A DNA stretch of 52,387 bases from an uncultured bacterium. Its GTDB lineage: Bacteria; Bacillota; Clostridia; Oscillospirales; Acutalibacteraceae. Positions 49,191 to 52,387 of the stretch are shown here, piece by piece. The stretch lies in the NCBI GenBank assembly GCA_949283655.1, contig CASDTH010000028.1:1-52387 (forward strand), read 5' to 3'. Each line of letters opens with the position of its first letter. Position 1 is the first letter of the stretch. Under the pieces are notes generated by a model, which saw only the letters and a list, made by a program, of their open reading frames with translations, was not told the DNA's origin and ran no database searches. A program made the position numbers and the translations under genes.

Positions 49191-50627
49191 TTAATTCTGC
49201 TCCTGCACAACCGCTGCTGTGCGCTGCCCTCTTCTCTGCTCCAGATCAGCGAGCATGCGCTCCTTCTTCTCCCCTACCAGGTCATAGAAGAAGTAGGGAA
49301 TGACACTCAATACGCCGAACAAAGCAGGAATGATTGTAAACAGGGCAAACAGCCCATTGAGCGTGGCGGCAGACTGCGGCTGTTGGATGCTGACACCCAT
49401 TGCATCCTTCACCGGCTGCACAAAATGGATGGCAACCAGCAACCAGTTGAGCACGGCAGAGCTCAACGCGCCTGCAATTTTATCAAACAGGCCGAGCACC
49501 GCATAGGTAGTGCCTTCCGTGCGCTTGCCCGTTTTCCACTCCATATAATCGATCGCATCGGCAGCAAACAGATTGGGCATAATATTTGTGTTGCCAAACC
49601 GCAGGCCGACTAAAAACAGGAAAAGATAAAAGACCAGATCAAACCGATTCCCCATAATGCGTTCATAGCCCAACAGATATAAAACAGTCAACGCCGCAGA
49701 GCCAAACAGGCTAAAGCCGATAAAAGTCTGCTTGGAGTTAAAGCGCTTGAGCAGCACTGGCACAATCAGCATGCCAAGCATGGTGCCGATTGCCGTCGGC
49801 AGCCCGAGCTGAAGCATCTTGCCGGAGGAGCCAAGCATATAGGTGGCTATATAGACCTGCACGCCGACCGCCAGGCCGCGCCCAAAACCGATCAGGTTGG
49901 AGGCACAGACGATTTGCAGCGGCTTATTGACCTTGAGCAGATACAGACAATCACGAATGCGCAGCTTTTCCTCGCTTTGCGGAACACGTTCCTTGTTGAA
50001 AAAGAAAATCAGCACGAACATCGCCGCCCCACCTACGCCGCAAATCCAGGCGCCCACGTTATGCACCTCATAGGCCGGGGCTGTGTCGGTATGGTTGACC
50101 GCTTTGAAGATCATCTCCAGCACAAGGATGATAACCAGTGGAGCTGAATTGCCGATGGCACGCAGGATATTCGCAATGGAGATAAAATCGGCCCGCTCCT
50201 TCTCATCCGTTGTGGTGCTGCAGGCAAGCCCACGCGCCGGAGAATCAGAAAGCGAGCAAAGTGAGCCATACAGAATATAGGTGATGTACATATAAACAAT
50301 GCGTGCCGTCGTGCCCATGCTCTGAGAGGGCACGGTGAACATCAGTACTGTTATGATTGCCATAGGCGCCGCCGTCCAGAGGATATACGGGCGCAGCTTG
50401 CCAAAGCGTGTGTTGGTGCGATCAATGATAAATCCCTCCAGCGGATCGTTGACACCATCCCAGATCTTAGAGATGAGCATCATTGTGCCGATCGCTGCCG
50501 GCGGGATCAGAAACAAGTCCGTATAAAAATACTGCAGGTAGTTACCGATATACCCTGTGAGCATCGCGTAGCCGAACAGGCCGATGGAATAGGAGACATA
50601 TTCCCGCGGCCGGATCGTTTTTCCCAT
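49191..50627 (-). CDS. GPH-family sugar:cation symporter (MFS)
   Basis: A 478-residue protein with about twelve membrane segments. The family signs are YSIGLFGYAMLTGYIGNYLQ near residue 13, SKIWDGVNDPLEGFIIDRTN near 52 followed by TRFGKLRPYIL, and a late DAIDYMEWKTGKRTEG near 375. It would import a glycoside, pentoside or uronide with Na+ or H+. The ATG at 50627 is chosen. A TTG at 50633 is nearer to GGGGGAG and also possible. A LacI-type palindrome lies right upstream, and an isomerase gene is divergent, suggesting a catabolic pair. Confidence 0.9.
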   Translation of the reverse strand: MGKTIRPREYVSYSIGLFGYAMLTGYIGNYLQYFYTDLFLIPPAAIGTMMLISKIWDGVNDPLEGFIIDRTNTRFGKLRPYILWTAAPMAIITVLMFTVPSQSMGTTARIVYMYITYILYGSLCSLSDSPARGLACSTTTDEKERADFISIANILRAIGNSAPLVIILVLEMIFKAVNHTDTAPAYEVHNVGAWICGVGGAAMFVLIFFFNKERVPQSEEKLRIRDCLYLLKVNKPLQIVCASNLIGFGRGLAVGVQVYIATYMLGSSGKMLQLGLPTAIGTMLGMLIVPVLLKRFNSKQTFIGFSLFGSAALTVLYLLGYERIMGNRFDLVFYLFLFLVGLRFGNTNIMPNLFAADAIDYMEWKTGKRTEGTTYAVLGLFDKIAGALSSAVLNWLLVAIHFVQPVKDAMGVSIQQPQSAATLNGLFALFTIIPALFGVLSVIPYFFYDLVGEKKERMLADLEQRRGQRTAAVVQEQN

Positions 50628-50653
50628 TTTCAAAAAAACTCCCCCTTTGTTCT

Positions 50654-50669
50654 ACGAAAACGTTTTCGT
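50654..50669. promoter_or_regulatory. LacI-family-type operator (16-bp palindrome)
   Basis: ACGAAAACGTTTTCGT, a perfect palindrome with the central CG typical of LacI/GalR-family operators. It starts 6 nt after the -10 box of the transporter promoter and covers its start site, where a repressor would block transcription. No LacI-type gene is in the window. Control by CcpA is also possible. Confidence 0.75.
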
Positions 50670-50674
50670 TTAGC

Positions 50675-50703
50675 AGTATACCACAAATTAGCGAATCTGT
50701 CGA
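50675..50703 (-). promoter_or_regulatory. Promoter of the sugar symporter gene
   Basis: On the minus strand TCGACA (50703-50698) and TATACT (50680-50675) with 17-nt spacing, each five of six to consensus. Confidence 0.7.
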
Positions 50704-50845
50704 CTAAAATATGGGAAAAATATTCTTTGATCTGTAAAGTAAGCAAAATAAATCCACGCGTCAATTCCACACTGCAGCATGCATATCCTCATAGCCATGG
50801 CCCACGGGGAATTGGAAGCAGGGCAAATTATATTTGTAAATGCAA

Positions 50846-50875
50846 TTGACAATCTGCATATTGATCCGTTACAAT
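50846..50875 (+). promoter_or_regulatory. Promoter of the sugar phosphate isomerase/epimerase gene
   Basis: A perfect TTGACA and TACAAT are separated by 18 nt, 34 bp before the ATG at 50909. It overlaps the longer open frame, which supports the internal start. Confidence 0.7.
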
Positions 50876-50908
50876 AAGAAAAAAGCGGAAAAATGGAGGC
50901 AGCAACAG

Positions 50909-51787
50909 ATGAAAATCGCAGTAAGCAGCTATAGCTTTCAGCGCTTGATCCGGGAGGGGCAGGAGACCCAGCTCTCCTGCATCCGGCTGGCTAAGGAGCT
51001 TGGGTACGAGGGGATCGAATTTACAGAGCTCACGCCTCACGACGGCTCCTCCCCTGCCGAATATGCCAAAAAAATTGCGCGGGAATGCGAAAGATATGAT
51101 CTCCCGGTGACGAACTACACCGTGGGCGCAGATTTTCTGACCGGCTCCGCCGGTGCGCTGGATGCGGAAGTGGAGCGGGTGAAACAGCAGGTGGATATCG
51201 CACAGGCATTGGGGACTGCCAGCATGCGGCACGATGCGACAACCGGCTTTGATCCAGCCACCCGCAAGCAACAGGGCTTTATGCAGGCCTTGCCCCGAAT
51301 CGCGGAGGGCTGCAGGCGCATCACAGAATACGCAGCTGCCAAGGGCATCCGCACCATGATTGAAAACCACGGATTTTTCTGCCAGGACAGTGCGCGGGTG
51401 GAGCAGCTTGTCAATACGGTGGAGAATCCCAATTTCGGCCTGCTGCTGGATATGGGCAACTTCCTGTGTGCAGACGAAGCACCGGAGCACGCCTTCGGCG
51501 TGCTGGCGCCCTATGCGTTTTATCTCCACGCAAAGGATTTTCACGTCAAAAAGGGCGGATATAACCCAGGGAAGGGCTTTTTCCAATCGCGTGGCGGCAA
51601 CTACCTGCGCGGCGCGATCATTGGCCACGGGGATGTGCCGGTGCTGCAATGCCTTGCGATTATGAAACGAAATGGATACGACGGCTATGTGGGCGTGGAG
51701 TTTGAAGGGATTGAAGAAAACCGGATGGCCCTTGCCTACGATCTGGAAAATTTGAAAAGAATGCTGGAGAGCCTGCCAGAGGCATGA
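50909..51787 (+). CDS. Sugar phosphate isomerase/epimerase (xylose-isomerase-like TIM barrel)
   Basis: A 292-residue TIM-barrel protein of the AP-endonuclease-2/IolE type. KELGYEGIEFTEL near residue 31 and the probable metal ligands in MIENHGFF (Glu, near 151), LLDMGNFL (Asp, near 181), LHAKDFHV (His, near 207) and VGVEFEGIEEN (Glu, near 267) are visible. It probably interconverts a sugar or inositol derivative. GGAGG lies 9 nt before the ATG. It is divergent from the symporter gene and may act on the imported sugar. Confidence 0.9.
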   Translation: MKIAVSSYSFQRLIREGQETQLSCIRLAKELGYEGIEFTELTPHDGSSPAEYAKKIARECERYDLPVTNYTVGADFLTGSAGALDAEVERVKQQVDIAQALGTASMRHDATTGFDPATRKQQGFMQALPRIAEGCRRITEYAAAKGIRTMIENHGFFCQDSARVEQLVNTVENPNFGLLLDMGNFLCADEAPEHAFGVLAPYAFYLHAKDFHVKKGGYNPGKGFFQSRGGNYLRGAIIGHGDVPVLQCLAIMKRNGYDGYVGVEFEGIEENRMALAYDLENLKRMLESLPEA

Positions 51788-51796
51788 AACAGATCT

Positions 51797-52164
51797 CAAA
51801 TCCCAGACATTAGATATCAGACGTAGAGCCGGAAGGCAGAAGCCACGAAAAGCAGAACGTGCTAGGCCCCGAGAGAAACCCTCCGGGGCCTTCCGTCTCA
51901 CTCTGAGGATACTGCTACCGATAGGCCAGAGGCAGCAGGCTCCACACATTCCCGGCGGGCTCGTAAGGGGATTTTTCCACCTTAGCGAAAAAACGAGCGC
52001 CAAACAGATTCCAGATATCAGATGTTAGATTTCAGATATGGTTACAATATAGCCCTGCCTCCGCAATAAAAAGCGAAATTTTTATCCCCTAATTTGCTTT
52101 CTGCCACCGCCTCCGAGGCAACCGCTTCTGCCTTTCACGTCTGATGTCTCATGTCTGAAATCTG
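51797..52164. repeat. MITE-like element with 28-nt inverted ends and AGAyxTCAGA repeats
   Basis: The plus-strand end 51797-51824 and the minus-strand end 52164-52137 agree at 23 of 28 positions (shared cores CAGACAT and ATCAGACGT). The likeness goes on into GGCAGAAGC on both sides (51835-51843 and 52132-52124). A third cluster of the same short repeat lies at 52011-52039. No transposase is present. Confidence 0.55.
51865..51894 (+). terminator. Hairpin after the isomerase gene
   Basis: GGCCCC...GGGGCC with an inner GAG/CTC, followed by TTCC. A strong stem but a weak U tract. It lies about 80 bp after the stop. Confidence 0.5.
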
Positions 52165-52269
52165 ATGTCTGAATTGGGCCCCCGCGGCCTGAGCGGGATA
52201 AAAAGAATTTTTTAAAATATGGTGCGGCCATGAGATTTTATTTTAACTTTTAATGACTGCCTGGTTTCG

Positions 52270-52323
52270 CTGTACGCGACTACCTTCTCTTACTTCTGTA
52301 AGAGAACCAGCATCGGCGTACAG
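52270..52323. other. Nested hairpin near the window end
   Basis: CTGTACGC (52270-52277) pairs with GCGTACAG (52316-52323). Within it TTCTCTTAC (52285-52293) pairs with GTAAGAGAA (52298-52306) around a 4-nt loop, leaving an asymmetric internal loop of 7 and 9 nt. It may be a structured leader for a gene outside the window. Confidence 0.5.
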
Positions 52324-52387
52324 GGGGAAGCAGCGCCGCCCGGCAGGCTCAGGCGGGCGCTCGCTGCGTTCTCGGGCACGGCAGGGC

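Larger units (their letters stand above)
51788..52387. other. Gene-free 0.6 kb with repeats and hairpins
   Basis: No complete gene is seen. The stretch holds a hairpin after the isomerase gene, a MITE-like inverted-repeat element (51797-52164) and a nested hairpin (52270-52323). A 33-codon minus-strand frame ending at 51915 (reading ...GARFFAKVEKSPYEPAGN...) looks protein-like but has no start codon and may be a gene remnant. Confidence 0.5.

Noticed and set aside
50828..52003. 391-codon open frame on the minus strand opposite the isomerase gene
   Set aside because: It runs antisense to a clear TIM-barrel gene with a promoter and ribosome site, and its composition (Cys/His/Arg-rich) is that of a shadow frame.

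Overview
The window looks like a chromosomal segment of a spore-forming, Gram-positive anaerobe of the class Clostridia (Bacillota), probably an Oscillospiraceae/Ruminococcaceae-like gut commensal. The evidence is the gene content: a spore germination receptor operon (gerA-gerB-gerC order), cotJABC, yunB, sepF-divIVA, an endonuclease-type MutL with no MutH, split transketolase subunits, and a mucin- or glycosaminoglycan-type glycosidase (GH89). Most of the DNA is moderately GC-rich. Two stretches are clearly AT-richer: about 36.4-43.2 kb (exopolysaccharide genes) and about 45.9-47.3 kb (decayed mobile or accessory genes).

Layout. (1) 0.2-5.6 kb, minus strand: a tight operon of an SGNH hydrolase, a DUF4358 lipoprotein, an ECF sigma factor, an RsiV-like anti-sigma factor, an MBOAT O-acyltransferase and a DHHW (AlgJ/AlgX-like) protein. 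It reads as a sigma-controlled cell-envelope O-acetylation system. (2) 5.9-8.6 kb: shikimate kinase and a two-subunit transketolase with a long leader. (3) 8.7-22.8 kb, minus strand: housekeeping genes in series: miaB, a YlbF-like protein, mutS, mutL, miaA, an HlyD-like membrane protein, a YggS-type PLP protein, sepF, divIVA, lspA, an RluD-type pseudouridine synthase and a HAD phosphatase. (4) 23.2-25.9 kb: an orphan PadR repressor gene with a palindromic leader, and a GH89 alpha-N-acetylglucosaminidase without a signal peptide. (5) 26-36.4 kb: a spore and envelope block with yunB, cotJABC, murC, a Ser/Gly-rich lipoprotein, an XRE regulator, the germination receptor operon, and a divergent DUF421-DUF4363 pair. 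The DUF421 gene has a sigma-G-type promoter and a strongly structured leader.

(6) 36.4-43.2 kb, minus strand: an AT-rich exopolysaccharide island (two family-2 glycosyltransferases, a polymerase-like membrane protein, a glycosyltransferase/pyruvyltransferase fusion, a flippase) behind one clear promoter. (7) 43.3-45.9 kb: feoA-feoB iron uptake with a large hairpin in the leader. (8) 45.9-47.5 kb: a truncated MerR gene, a possible recombinase tail, a DUF2442 gene and a helix-turn-helix gene broken by an amber codon, all next to an initiator tRNA gene with an unusually long perfect terminator stem. (9) 47.7-52.4 kb: a CapA-like lipoprotein, a divergent sugar pair (GPH-type transporter with a LacI-type operator, and a sugar phosphate isomerase/epimerase), then a gene-free 0.6 kb containing a MITE-like inverted-repeat element and a nested hairpin.

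The most interesting proposals are the SigV/RsiV-like module placed inside the O-acetylation operon (a candidate lysozyme- or envelope-stress-responsive wall or polysaccharide modification system) and the DUF421 gene with forespore promoter and structured leader next to the germination receptor. All functions are inferred from reading the sequence. No database search was run.
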